NCBI GenBank assembly: GCA_964247055.1
Contig: OZ176053.1
Span: 992,001 to 1,056,000, forward strand
Length of the DNA stretch: 64,000 bases
Reading direction: 5' to 3'
Source of the DNA: Paragordius varius
Taxonomy: Eukaryota > Nematomorpha
Of the stretch, positions 1 to 12,002 are shown piece after piece. The position numbers and the translations under genes were made by a program. Position 1 is the stretch's first letter; each line of letters starts with the position of its first letter. The notes under the pieces are model-generated. The model was not told the DNA's origin and made no database searches. It saw nothing but the letters and a program-made list of their open reading frames with translations.

Positions 1-1018
1 TAAAAAACTAAAAGACACATTTGGTAAATATATAACTGGTTTGTTACCATTATACATCTCTTTTCCTTACTTGGCAACTCAAAACTATAGGTGATATAAT
101 AAAAGTCAATCTTAACTTTTTAATTTTTCTATTACATTTCATAATTCATATCCTGATTTACGTTTAATTTCACATTATGGATGTAGGTTCCAAAAGATTT
201 AATTGCCCTTTAAACGGGCAGGTTTTAATAAAATAAACGCAAAAATTCCGAAATTGCGCGATAAAATGTAAAGAAATGCCAAAGAATTCAAGAATAACTT
301 TTTAATATTTTAAAATTAATTTTAAACCCAAATTTTGTTGGGAAAAAGATCCAAAAATATAATATGTTTTTATAATATTTTGTTTAAAGAAATCACAAAA
401 ATATTTTACATCAATTTTTCGGCATCAGTCATGATTCCAATAAAAAGACCTCCCAACTGTAAAAGATCACTTACATTTTCTAAAATCCGCTTTAATCTGC
501 TATATGATTCAAATGCGTAGTGGAGCGCATATTGACAATTAATCAGGTTAAATTTTATATTGGGATCTAAACCGTTTTTAGCCAATTCTGAACGCAAATT
601 AACCCAAATATAACTTTAAAATTATACTTCACAGCAATCTAGGCATATGAATTTAGCCTTAAAAGGTAATTTTGATTCGTTATACCTTGTTTTGCATTCT
701 AAAATACTCTCTGAAGCAATATCTATACTTTTATAAAAAATTTTAACCTACAAATACGACTAAATCGACTTTATCCTTATATTTTTTAAGGTCTCCCCCT
801 TTACCACAACACAAATCTAAAACATACACGGGTTTCGTTTGACAGAGAAATAAATATTTTTCTGTAATTTAAAAATTATCATTTTTACCAATAAGGATTT
901 GTTTGATGTAATTGTTGAAACATCTTAATTTAATTATTTCACTATTTACTCGGTGTTCTTCCTTTAAATTACTGTAATGATCGGCAATCTCGTTTTTAAA
1001 TCCACCTGAATTTTGCAT
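1..1018 (-). CDS. RNMT: mRNA cap guanine-N7 methyltransferase, 5' part, runs off the left edge
   Basis: This gene encodes the nuclear enzyme that methylates the guanine cap of pre-mRNA with S-adenosylmethionine. Exons read on the minus strand are 1018-889, 861-748, 722-628 and about 587-410. Exon 1 gives an ADHYSNLKEEHR...FNNYIKQILI segment, which matches the N-terminal helix of the RNMT domain. Exon 2 gives VLDLCCGKGGDLKKY, the SAM-binding motif I (family usual: LDLGCGKGGDL). Exon 3 gives DIASESILECKTRY, motif II. Exon 4 gives NCQYALHYAFESY and GGLFIG, the cap-binding and post-motif region. The first two introns are 27 and 25 nt. The start ATG at 1018 is the first methionine in this frame after an upstream stop, but an earlier exon is possible. 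The join of exons 3 and 4 is unresolved: the only AG before exon 4 gives the wrong frame. I could not find the C-terminal exons in 1-409. The family assignment is firm; the model is partial. Confidence 0.85.
195..280. repeat. fragment of the dispersed repeat also seen at 43.5-44.2 kb
   Basis: The run with ...CCCTTTAAACGGGCAGG..., AAATAAACGCAAAAATTCCG and AAATTGCGCG resembles 43556-43620, where CCCTAAAACGGGCTAG, AATAAACGCACAAATGCCGG and AATTGCGCTA occur in the same order. It lies in the presumed intron of RNMT downstream of exon 4. No ends or target duplication are visible. Confidence 0.5.
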
Positions 1019-1960
1019 CTGTTTTTGCGCGTTATGAAATAGTTGACAGATGCGAAATCCGTCTCATGTCACATCAAACTGGAATCAAGGGTATTCTTTC
1101 GCAATCTTATACTTTTAGCTAACAATGATTTACTGACCTTTTTTAGCGTCTGTAAAAGTTCCGATAATATAAGGGCCGTAAAGATATCAATCAAATCAGG
1201 TTTGTAATTTAAATTTTTTTATATAATTTAGTTTTTACTTGATTATTTTAATTTTGAAATAAACTGATCTTAGTTAAATAACTCCCTTATACTTTTATTT
1301 AAATCTTTTAACGAACATATAAAGATATATTTATATTTTTGTATTGTTTTTTAATGTGTCTTCATTATGTAATAGATATATAATGCCAATGTTCTTTAAA
1401 ACCATTTTAATGATTTATTAAAAATATTTTTATTTCTTTCTTAGCAGAAAACTATTTATTTTCTAACAAATATTTACAAATACGGACAAATTTCATCTGA
1501 ATATTTAACAATTGAACTAGGTTAATTTACCTAATTTCTTTAGTCCTTTTTATGTTATTTTTTTGTTATACAATAAAAATTAAAATTTAGACGTCTTAAA
1601 AACTAAAAGGCAAAATTTCCTTAATATAGCCATAATTTTTTGAATTTAACATAAATGGTTGTCATTTATTAATAAAATACTAGCATATTAGTTATACGTT
1701 TTGTTTTAATAATCTTAATTTTAACTGCAAATTCCATGCTAAATACAAAATTTTCAATGCTACATAAAGTCGCAAATGTTGTATAGAAAAAGCCATATTG
1801 TAAAAATTAATTAAAAAATATTTAGCAGTGTATTCATGTGTAATTACCGGTTTAATTCGCAGACGATTAATTTCATACATACCCATTTTGTTCATCTGAC
1901 ATTAAACAATTAAACACACATACACATGTCGAGTTCACTAAAAACTAGCCAGGTTTTTTA
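1019..1960. other. spacer between RNMT and the next coding-looking block
   Basis: This is AT-rich sequence with no recognisable gene. One 67-codon open frame on the minus strand (1895-1692) has no family resemblance that I recognise. It could be an exon of the unidentified block to its right or chance. Confidence 0.4.
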
Positions 1961-2947
1961 TCATTCAAAAATTATGTCGAATTTTGTGCCTGAATAGGAA
2001 CATTCGCGGCATGTATTGACATTAGAAGAAAAAGATTGTTGAAAGTTATCATTTGCTGGGAAAAACATATGATGAACATGTTTTATTAATTGATCCAAAT
2101 GAAAAATGGTTTCGCAACAATAAGTTGTCATTTCATGTGAAAGAGTGTGGGCGCTTTGGTAAACCGCACAACTGCCAAAGACGCTTAAATGCAGTTTATT
2201 ACCCAAGTCAAACTTATCAATAATTAGCATGTATTACAAAAAACAATGATTCGATGTTTATGAGTAATAAAAAGACTAATAAATTAGGTAAATTAATCCT
2301 ACACAATATGAATGAACGCCAAATCGAAAATCGCAGATATGACTTGTGAAATCCTGCTTCAACGCGAAAAGAATCCTTTTTGCCTAAAATTGGGATGGGT
2401 GATATGTCTTTATTTGTGAATTTAAAGCGGAAATTGTGGCTCCTATTCTGCCAAGCATCCACAATAATAATCGCTTTGGAAACCGTGATCTATATCTTGT
2501 GGGACTAGAGCGGTGTATATATGAACTTTTGAGGACCCCTAAAAATGTTTATATACAACACTATCGTTAATAAGTACCTGATTAAAACGATGCATTAATA
2601 AAAAACAACCGGAACACCTTGAATAGCGAAACAATTATACATGATCCTTCGTATTGCACAGCAAAACCAGTGAAAGACGCTTTTAAATCGCATCGATGGA
2701 AATTTTTTGCATTCGCTGAACTCTCCTGACCTGCCATCTGATTAATACAATTTAGCATAATATGAGGTACATCCTCGCAGATCAGTACTTCAATAATTTC
2801 GAACACGTTTGACTCAGAGATAAGTGGAATGTGTAGAAGCCGATGTCTATATTTTGAATAAAAAAATAATTGATTTACTTTTAAAATTTCATGTGTTTTT
2901 ACCAAAAAATCGGTAAAAATCATAAATGGACCTGATATATCTTTCAT
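1961..2947 (-). CDS. unidentified coding-looking block, several exons or a decayed gene
   Basis: Three long minus-strand frames follow one another: 2947-2582 (121 codons, starting MKDISGPFMIF), 2462-2217 (81 codons, starting MDAWQNRSHNF) and 2230-1961 (89 codons, ending in stop after FDIIFE). The last contains a CRECSYSG pair of cysteines and HLDQLIKHVHHMFFPA. Frames this long with a balanced amino-acid mix are unlikely by chance at this base composition, and their local GC is higher than that of the flanks. I do not recognise the family and could not fix splice joins, so an intact multi-exon gene and a pseudogene are both possible. It is transcribed away from twinfilin, whose first recognised exon starts 38 bp beyond its start. 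Confidence 0.4.
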
Positions 2948-2984
2948 GTGAAAAATTAAATTTATTTGAATTCCAATTGTTTAG

Positions 2985-5900
2985 AATCGCTTGTGTTGGA
3001 TAAATATGAGAAAGTTGTAGGCACATGGATGGAAGATTATGAAAGGTGCCTTACTAAGCTTATTGTTGAACGAGAGCCTTGTTACGTTTTTTATCGACTC
3101 GATTCGTTGGCTGAAACTTCTTATAATTGGCTTTTCATATCATGGTCCCCTGATGACGCCCCTGTATGTATATATGAAATTTTTTAAAATATTTTTACCT
3201 ATAAACATATTTAGAGTGAGAGTAAAAGGTTTTGAGTGGCTAACTTTTTTTATTAAAAGCTGATAATTTTTTCTTTCTTGTTTATAAGTATATTTAAAAA
3301 TATTGAAAGTTAAACTGTATTACACATATTTTAGTTTTATTTATAAAACGTCAGATTTTATAGAGTCAACCATAATTACAAAGCCACTATTATTTCTATT
3401 AACTAGGGTTTATCTTTATAAAATACTTAATAAGCCAAGCTTTTTTTTAGAAAAATATTTCATTTTTACTGTGTGCCTTTATATATATATATATATTATA
3501 TATATAATTTAGATCAAACAAAAAATGATATATGCCAGCACGAAAGCAACGTTAAAGAAAGAATTTGGTTTATCCATCATAACCTCGGAACTATTTGCTA
3601 CTGTAAAAGTAAGCCATGATTTTTCATTTACCTTTAATTTAATTTTTTAAGGTTTTTTTTTATTAAATTGGAAGAAGCATTTTTCGAAATAATATTAATT
3701 TTAACACCCGATATAAATAGATTTTGTGCTTGTCCTAGTTAGCTTGCAATTTTTTTTTAAATGGTGATTTCCTAAATTTACAGACCTCAAATTATTCTAA
3801 TAAACAATATAAACTGGCCTTTATTATGAAAATTTTAAATTAAATAAAAAACAATATATTACATAATTATGAAAATATTTTTTTCAATACTAATTTTCTG
3901 TAAAAACACTAGTCGGCATATCTAAGCGTTTTCTTAGCAACATAAAAATAGATATTGGGTAAGTCAACAATGTCATAAAATGGAAATAATGTTCACTGAA
4001 AATATGTTTTCTACAATTAAATTGTTAACTCTTAAATTGATAACTGATATCCAATTATTAGGCCATTTTAAGATATAAAGTATTTATACGCACAAGATAC
4101 CATTTACATAAGTTGATAAAACAACGATACATCTTAAATATACCATTTACAGTTCAAATTCACCCTTAAACAATTCAAGTTCACCCTTGAACAATTCAAA
4201 TTCACCCTTGAACAATTCAAATTCACCTTCGAACAATTCAAATTCACCCTAAAATAAATTATGTGTTTTTTAAGATCAAAAATTACTTATATTTTTTTAT
4301 ATTTTTTAAAAAAGAAACTTTGTATGTAATCAAAACAATACTGAAAAAATAATAAATTTTGCCATAAAAATATATTTAATTATAATGATGAGTTATATTA
4401 GACCGAAATTTCATAATTTTTTTTAGGGTGAATTTGAATTGTTCGAGGGTGAATTTGAATTGTTTAAGGGTGAATTTGAATTGTTCAAGGGTGAATTTGA
4501 ATTGTTTAAAGGTGAATATGAATTGTAAATGGTATATATATACTATATTATATGTAATGAGATGTAAATTTTTGTTTTAGGGCAGATTAATGATCTTGAT
4601 ATAATTTAATTTTGGCCTGTATATGCGAATTTCAAATCAAAAATACTCTTACCATGTTTCATAAAAATTTTAGCAATATTATCGGTAGTTATTCTTTAAG
4701 ATTCAAAAAAACTCTAAAAATATGTTGTTTAAAAAATTAGTTTAAATTCACCCTTAAACAATTTAACTTCACTTTAAATTAAATTATGTGTTTTTTTACG
4801 ATAAAATATTATTAATATTTTTAGAATATGGAATTCAGTTTAAAAATAATATAATGCTGAAAAAATAAGAAACAATGTCGTAAGCCCGAAAACACATAAT
4901 ATATTTTTAGGGATTTGAATTGTTTAAGGGTGAATTAGAATTGTAAATGGTATATATCATTTTCAACCTTTACAATAACTTTTTTAATCCATCCTGATAA
5001 TCAATTATTCTTAGTGAGTAATTTTCAATAAATTACGTAAAAAATAATTTTTAACTTACTTACTTTTTTTCTAACCAATGTATGTCTTTATGGTTCTCAG
5101 ACTGAGCTTGCATTTAAACAAACTAAAACGCATTTATGTGATAATCATCAAAGACGGCAATATAATAATAATAATTATTCAAATCACGACCATGAACAAC
5201 ATTGTAAAAATAATGGTAATTCTGCTTTCTTATCTCACACTTCAAATGGAAAACAAAAAAATGGACATCATAGCACACAGATTTACGATAAAAAACTGGA
5301 AAAAAGTTTATTGAAAAACATCAACAACATTCCAATAAAAAATCATACCGCTTCCAATTACTACATTCCTCCTATAGATACCAAAAATTATCTTAATATT
5401 AACAATTTTAGTTCTAATGATAATAATGAAGATTTTAAATGTCCAAGTCCGAAATATATACCTGTCATGATGATCTCACCAATCAACCCGCCAGATGCCA
5501 AATTAAATAACATTAATGTTGTTCGAAAAGTTTTTTTTTCGTTTTTTAATTACGAGAATTTTATGTAAAATATTATTGAGCAGTTGAGTGAGTATTGCAG
5601 CGAAATTCAAGACTTCTATATTGGTTTTCGGTTTTTGTAATTTTGAAAGCCAGTTATCTAGAGAAAGGTTTGAAAATTCGAGGATTTTATTGAAGTGAGT
5701 GTGATCGAAATTATTAGAAGAGCAAATTGGTCTTTTTAATGTTTAGAAAAATGATTTTCCTATATAATTTTCGTTTAAAACTCGTATATTTTAGGATGAA
5801 ATAACGTTAAAGTATTACCTTAAAATGCAACGTGATAAGGAATTTGGGGCGAAACCATTAACCCATGCAGAGGAAGAAAGAGAAAATTTTAAGGCTACTG

Positions 5901-8900
5901 AAGTATTTTAGTAGCATTTTGTAAGAATGGTTTGCTGTGCTCTGATTTTTTTTTGCTCTTTTATTGGATTTGATTGATTGATTTCTCAAAAAATATAAGG
6001 TCGTTTTTTGATAAAAATCTGTGTTTTTCGATTGCATGACTAATTTTTAGGGGTTTAAGAGATATGATTTTTGTGGTTTTTCCATATGATTTAAGTGTGT
6101 GTAAAAAATCATGGTTGTTTAGTAAAAATTGGAATTTTACGGAGTAAATATATAAAGACAAATATTTTTTTTTAAAAAGCGAATCATACTTTATAAATAT
6201 AACTCATTATTTTACACTGCAATATATTAAATAAAGTTATATATTGGTAACTTAATCAAATATATATATATATATATTACGATTGTAATTAAATGATTTT
6301 TATAGGATAAATTAGTTTTCTTTTTTGAAAAATTATTTTGTCTTTATATGTTTACATTTTGGGTAAAATTTTAATTTTTACTGTATGTTAAATCCTTTGA
6401 ATCTGGCCTTATGAATGATATTTTACATGGTTTTTGCTAGATATTGATTTTTGTCTAAATTCTTTCTCTCTTAAGCATGTATTTAAAACAGATTTCGAAT
6501 CATGGTTTGAAAATTAAGGCACTGTCTATATTTCTAAAGTTCAAATTATTAGGCACTACTAAGGTTATGAAAAAATTTAATTTTTAGGGATGCATGAAAT
6601 TAGTATATCACATTTCAGAAAACTAAGTTGTCAACAAATAAAAATTTTTGCGGCAAATGAATTCGCTGGTCATAAGGTATCTCATGGGGGAAAAAATATT
6701 TTTTTAAAAATAAATCAACCCTCTTTTTTCGGCACACTGTGTATTTTTAAGAAAGTTTAAGATTGATTGATAATTTTTAAGGGAGGGAGCATGAAAGAAA
6801 ACAAATTTTTCCAAAAAAAATCTTTTTCACTTTAATTCAATTTCATGCCAAAATAATCTAATAAAATCTAAAATGGAAAATAGAATTTAGCACACATTGG
6901 TATAGAAACGAAACAAAGATCTGCCCATGGTTTAACATTTCCCCTCTCACCTCTTCTGGCTGATACGTTGAGGGAATTTGCCCTTGGGAAGCAAATATAC
7001 CTTAGAATGGTATTTATTAATTTATTATTTTTCATATGAAAAAAAAGTTTAGTTTTTTTAAGTTAACAACATATTTTAAGCCTTAATTTCATTTGTGGAT
7101 TAGCATTGTAAACTGGTTTAATTTTTATTTTCATACCTTAGATTTGGTTTTAAATTGTTTATTAATTGTAAATAAATTACAGTATAATTACATTAGTAAG
7201 ATATGCTTAGAATTTTTAATTTAAATCATTTTTTATCATAGCCGAAACGTATAATATAAAATATTGTCAATTAGTATTTCAAATTTAACATTTTTTTTCT
7301 ATGTACTAAATTTTGGTTAACTTAAGAGTTGATTTAATTCCTTTCCACAGAAAACATTGAAATTATACGGACAAAGCGTAAAAATATAAAGACAAATAAT
7401 TTTTTCTTAAAGGCAACTGTACTTTTAAAATATTGATTTTTTTTCTCATTGTGTTAACACAATCAATTCTATATTTTACAATTGTAGCTAAATAGCTTAT
7501 ATAGGAAAAAGGTTTAATAAAGTATATTTTTTTAGAAATTGTTTTTATACTGATTTTTCCGATAAATCTAAAATTACCCCTTAATTGTGCTAAATTATGA
7601 TGCTTAGTTTTTTATGTTTTATCTATTTATTGGCTATTATTTTTAACATAACAATTAATTTTTCGTTTCGTTTCAGAAAATTGATTTAGATCATGAGATG
7701 ATTGATTTAGAATCATCAAGCCGATCTTTGGATGTCATTTCTTTGGCCCGATTAATTCCTCGTTCCAATCCTCGATATCATTTATACACTTTTATTCATG
7801 AACCAGTTCTTAGCCCTAACAAGGATACATCATGCACGAAAGATTCTAGTATTCTAAATCTAATTTTTTTTTCTCAGAATTAATTTTGCATTTTTTGTTA
7901 TAAACATAAATTTTATATTATTTTTTGGCTCAGTAAAACTATTTTTTCACAAAAACTGCATCTAGTTTTTGTGAAAATTAACATTTTTGAATTATTGTAT
8001 TAAAAGGAAAAATTAATATTTATTTTTTTAGATTAAAAAATTTCTTTTATGGTAAGTGCCGGAATCGATAATGTTTTATATTAATAACACAATTGTGAAA
8101 AAATGATATAACGAAAGTTAATTTGAAAATGTTTTAACTGAAACTACACCAAGTGTTTTCTTTAGATTTCATTATATCAAATTTCACGGAGTTAATTGTT
8201 GTTAACTTACAGAAAAAATGAAATTATACGGACAAAACGTAAAATTATAACGACAAATATTTTTTCTAAAAGACAACCATACTTTAAACTTTGAGATTCT
8301 TTTAAATATAACTCATTGTTTCGAATTGTAATTAAATAATTTTTTTGGGAAAAATTAAAGTTTAAATAAATGAGCTTTTGGAAAAGAATATTTGTCTTTA
8401 TATTTTTAAGTTTTTTCCGTATAATTTCAGTTTTTACTGTATATAATTTTTGATAGTTGAAAAATTTAAATGGTTTTTACCATTATTATTTAAGTTATAT
8501 CTAACAAGGTTTTTGCTCATTGCGGTTATTTTTCCTCTAAAAATTTTACCTTGATTTTTATGCTGATATTTAGAGTTATTAATTATAATTACTGCCATTT
8601 TGTACATACACTGACAGTATTTTTTAGCTTTTTTTATTATATTTATTGTTCATTATTTCTATATGTTTTGCTTAGTTTTCATTTACTCAATGCCAGAACA
8701 AGCACAATGCAGTATCCGGGAGCGTATGTTATATTCTTCATGTAAACACAAATTAATCGACACACTTAAAACAGTTTACGCTATTGATATACCAAAAAAT
8801 GTAAGGGTTAACGTTTATTTTACATAAGAAACACAACTTGTATATTGTGGTTTTAATTACCAGGTTTTCAAATATAGTTTTTGGTGACATATTATTAAAA

Positions 8901-9513
8901 CCAATTATTTTGATATGTCGTAGATATCTATAGTTAGAAAGAAAGAACATATAAACCACAAATTTATTGGATAAGTAGAATTCACAGTATGTAAGGGAGA
9001 GTAAAAAAATAAATTCATTAAAATTGAGTGAAAATTTCCGCCCTCAGGTGTCAGGAGTTATTTAAAAAAGTAGGCGCTATTCTAAATAAAGTAAAATCAA
9101 ATATCGTATTTATAAATTACCCAAACAATTTAATGGATGTAACATTTTTTTATATGTATAAAATATCCAATATTATGCAAACAAAAATTTTCAAATTAAG
9201 GTTAAAATTATACACTTTAGTAACACAACCATTGAAACGGTTCTAAAAAAACGTTCCAATTCCATTCTCCAATTATTTCTCTCGTATAAATTTGCGTATT
9301 TATCATTTATTACTCCAATAGTTTGAAATCGATTCCGGCGATGAAATTAATCAATCAATTTTGTTACAAGAACTACACCCGCTAAAAACCGAAGTCTCTG
9401 GCGATATTGGAACTTCAGCAGGCGGTTCAACTTCAAATTCCAAAGAAAAATTTGCAAAACCCAAAGGTCCCACCCAAGCTCGCGGCCCACGTCGTTTAAT
9501 AAAAAATCTCTAA
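2985..9513 (+). CDS. TWF1: twinfilin, two ADF-H domains; 5' exon not found
   Basis: Twinfilin binds actin monomers and caps filament ends. Recognised exons are 2985-3163, 3513-3608, 5795-5902, 6588-6676, 7677-7848, 8676-8800 and 9322-9513 (stop). Exon 1 gives [11 protein letters not shown] and [12 protein letters not shown], and exon 2 gives [18 protein letters not shown] and SELFATVK; together they form the first ADF-H domain. Exon 3 carries the linker motif [11 protein letters not shown]. The 8676 exon gives [20 protein letters not shown] and HKLID, and the last exon gives EIDSGDEI and FAKPKGP...[10 protein letters not shown], the second domain and basic tail. Phases agree from 2985 to 5902 and from 6588 to 9513. 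One short exon is missing between 5902 and 6588, and the exon encoding the N-terminus is not seen upstream of 2985. A further in-frame exon candidate lies at 5101-5529. The introns hold both MITE families. This is a plain one-copy gene call; family identity is firm. Confidence 0.9.
4141..4534. mobile_element. family 2 foldback MITE, full length
   Basis: The element begins TACCATTTACAGTTC and ends in a matching inverted form, AATTGTAAATGGTA. About five tandem copies of a 21-bp unit (core AATTCAAATTCACCCTTGAAC) sit inside the left end. About five copies lie in reverse orientation at the right end, around a roughly 180-bp AT-rich middle. There is no coding content. It lies in the twinfilin intron between 3608 and 5795. 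Confidence 0.85.
4741..4952. mobile_element. family 2 foldback MITE, short copy
   Basis: One 21-bp unit plus a diverged second one is left at the start (TTCACCCTTAAACAATTT) and an inverted pair at the end, finishing with TTGTAAATGGTA. The left terminal TACCATTTACAG is lost. It lies 207 bp from the full-length copy in the same twinfilin intron. Confidence 0.65.
5101..5529 (+). CDS. candidate in-frame cassette exon of twinfilin, Asn/His-rich
   Basis: This stretch reads open for exactly 143 codons between a pyrimidine-rich AG acceptor (TTTATGGTTCTCAG ending at 5100) and a GT at 5530. Both ends are phase 0, matching the phase 0 intron between exons 3513-3608 and 5795-5902. It would add a hydrophilic Asn/His/Lys-rich insert after SELFATVK, before the last helix of the first ADF-H domain. 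Skipping it joins TVK to DEITLKYYL, which matches other twinfilins better, so alternative inclusion or a chance frame is possible. The insert resembles no domain that I know. Confidence 0.4.
6120..6383. mobile_element. family 1 Tc1/mariner-like MITE
   Basis: The element has diverged inverted ends: AGTAAAAATTGGAATTTTAC on the left and AATTTTTACTG followed by TA on the right. It carries the family middle (TATAACTCATT, GGTAAC...AATCAA, a TA tract). It lies in a twinfilin intron. Confidence 0.75.
7357..7560. mobile_element. family 1 MITE, right end degraded
   Basis: The left part is recognisable (TTGAAATTATACGGACAAAG, then TATAAAGACAAATAA) as are middle segments (AACACAATCAATTCTATATT). The right inverted end has decayed to TGTTTTTATACTGA. 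It lies in a twinfilin intron, just upstream of exon 7677-7848. Confidence 0.55.
8210..8439. mobile_element. family 1 Tc1/mariner-like MITE
   Basis: The left end is CAGAAAAAATGAAATTATAC followed by GGACAAAACG. The right end is its inverse, CCGTATAATTTCAGTTTTTA then CTG, followed by TA. Both ends abut TA or AC. It lies in the twinfilin intron between 7848 and 8676. Confidence 0.8.
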
Positions 9514-10513
9514 TAATTCAGTCATATGCTTATATCTTTATACGGCAAAAAAATCATGTAGAAAATATGTTTAATGATATACAGTAAAAATTTAGGTTAT
9601 AAAGATAAACTAAAAGCCAAGGAATAATATTTTTTTCATATATATATAGAAAACGTTATAATTTGTAATTTTTACAACAAATGTTATAAATTTTTGGCTA
9701 ATTTAATAGATATAGGCACATTTTAGAAAAAAAATCTTTTTTTGCATTATAACTCAATTTTTATTGGTTTGCGAAATATGAAAGATCCAATTGGTAAAAA
9801 CACATTATATATTTTAATAACTTACTTATCAATTTATATATATATAGAAGAAAATATTAGTTTATTAACTTTTTATAAGATTTGTCCCTATATAATTTTA
9901 TTTTTTTTACTTTAATGTATGACACTTGTTTTATACTTATTTATGTATGTAATATCAATCATGACGAATTATTTACATACTATACTATATTTATATGTAA
10001 TTATTTTTTGATTATATGCTTATTTTTTAAAATGTCGCGCTCTATTTAAATTATGTCACCCAATACTGTCCATCCAAATTATTTAAAATAAATTATACCG
10101 GCGTGGGTTTAATAATTAATTTAGTATATTAAAGTTATAATTAGGTTTAATTTATATGATTAGGCCAAATTTAGAATTAAAAAAACATGTATCATATATT
10201 TTTTTAAAATTAATAGATATAAAAATAATATTTTTTAACATAAAAATGTTAACAAAAGAGGTCTATTTTTTGTATATGATCAAGGTTTTGCATAAAAATA
10301 TTTGTTTTATTAAATGCCATAATCTACAGAAACGCCAATGTAACTAGATTTCACCATTTTGTATAATCAAAATTTTCATAATTTCCATAAAAATATTATA
10401 TAATTGTTGAAATCCAAAAAAATATTTATTTATTAAAGCACACACATGTCCTTCCATAAATCTATAGAAAAATATTATTATAAAAAATGCAATTTTTGCC
10501 GTATTAAAGTGAA
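9514..10513. other. convergent 3' spacer between twinfilin and ATP5F1C
   Basis: This 1-kb AT-rich spacer separates two converging genes. A decayed family 1 MITE spans about 9581-9915 (ACAGTAAAAATTTAGG at the left, TTTTTACTTTAATGTA at the right). No gene is seen; a 63-codon plus frame at 10156 is lysine/isoleucine-rich and unconvincing. Confidence 0.5.
10425..10430 (-). promoter_or_regulatory. AATAAA polyadenylation signal for ATP5F1C
   Basis: The hexamer AATAAA reads on the minus strand 84 nt past the ATP5F1C stop codon, at a normal distance for a 3' end. AATAAA is common in such AT-rich DNA, so this is suggestive only. Confidence 0.4.
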
Positions 10514-11968
10514 TTAAACAGCGGCAGCCCCAGAAATAATTTCAATCAATTCTCTCGTTATGACGGCTTGACGGGTTCGGTTGAATGTTAAAGTTAGTTT
10601 CGATATCATTTCACCTTTGAAAAAAAGGCAAAAATATTGAGTTAATATAATTTATTTAATAAATATTTAAGGTCATACGTTTAATTATATGACAAGTTAC
10701 CTAGAATAGAAAAGTTCCCAATTACAACATATATAAGTTTTGTATAAAACCTATCTTATGGAGTTGGTTAAATAAAAAGTGGGTAAATTGGTTAATTTTT
10801 TATTAAGATATGCATAGCAATTACAACACTGCCATTTTTTTGTAAATTTTTAACTTTAATTATTGGCTTATAGCTAAAGATCTTTTATATCGATATATTT
10901 TACGCCTTTAATCATATAGCTTATATCGGGAAGATATGGTTAATTACTTTTAAATATAAGCGTTGTATATTAATAAATTAACCCTTTATCTAAAAACTTT
11001 GATGCTTACATCACATAATCACACATTCTTTATCCTCGGCAAATGAACTATGCTTATCCATTTTAACAAAAAAACCTAGGCATAAAGAATTACAATAATC
11101 CCCCCCTCCCCAAACGTATAAAAAACGACACATTTATAAGTAATTTAAAGCTAACTGCCAAACTCAAAAATTTAATTTCATTAGGTACAGAAAGTATAAT
11201 AAGCGCGTTAAAAATCAAAAGGCAAAAAAGGTAAACCAGCATTCTTGGAAGCATTATCCATAGCGGTCATGCGTGAGCTCTGTTCACTCACGGCATTCTC
11301 CTTCATGGCATAGAAAAGACAGGAGGCGAGTTGGCTCTCCTGATGATCCTTAAGGGTACTTCCATCCAGGTCATCGTAAACATGGATTGCCGCGTTTCCA
11401 GCAATGGCTTCTACGCTCAACAGGTCAGCTTTGCTTGGTTTGTAGGAAACGACGGATCTTTGAAACAGATAGATAGATAGACAGATAAAATTTAAGACTT
11501 AGATAGAACCACTAAAGATTTTGATTTTTGTAATTACAAAAGATTTTGTTAAAGTAAAAAATGATGTTTATTATGCGGACACAAAACGTAGAAATGTAAA
11601 AAAGACAAAATGTAAAACTATATATTTTTTCCATAATATAAGACGGTTGTACTTTTTACATTTTTTTAACATATCTCCATGTGTTAAATTGCATGCAAAA
11701 TATGCTATAAAAATGTATATTGGTAACACAATCAATTATTTAATTTAAAATTGTATATTTCATAGTTTAAAAAATATGCTATAAAAATGTATATTGGTAA
11801 CACAATCAATTATTTAATTTAAAATTGTATATTTCATAGTTTAACAAAAAAGTATGGCTGTCTTTTGAAATAAAATATTTGTCCTTATACTCTTACGTTT
11901 TGTCCGTATAATTTTAATTACAGTAAAAGTTGATTGCAAAAGAGACTATGTTTGGTTTATATATATAT

Positions 11969-12002
<34 letters not shown>

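Noticed and set aside
4141-4260. regular 21-bp repeats considered as a CRISPR array
   Set aside because: The repeats are contiguous without spacers, in inverted sets at both ends of a transposon, in a eukaryotic genome.
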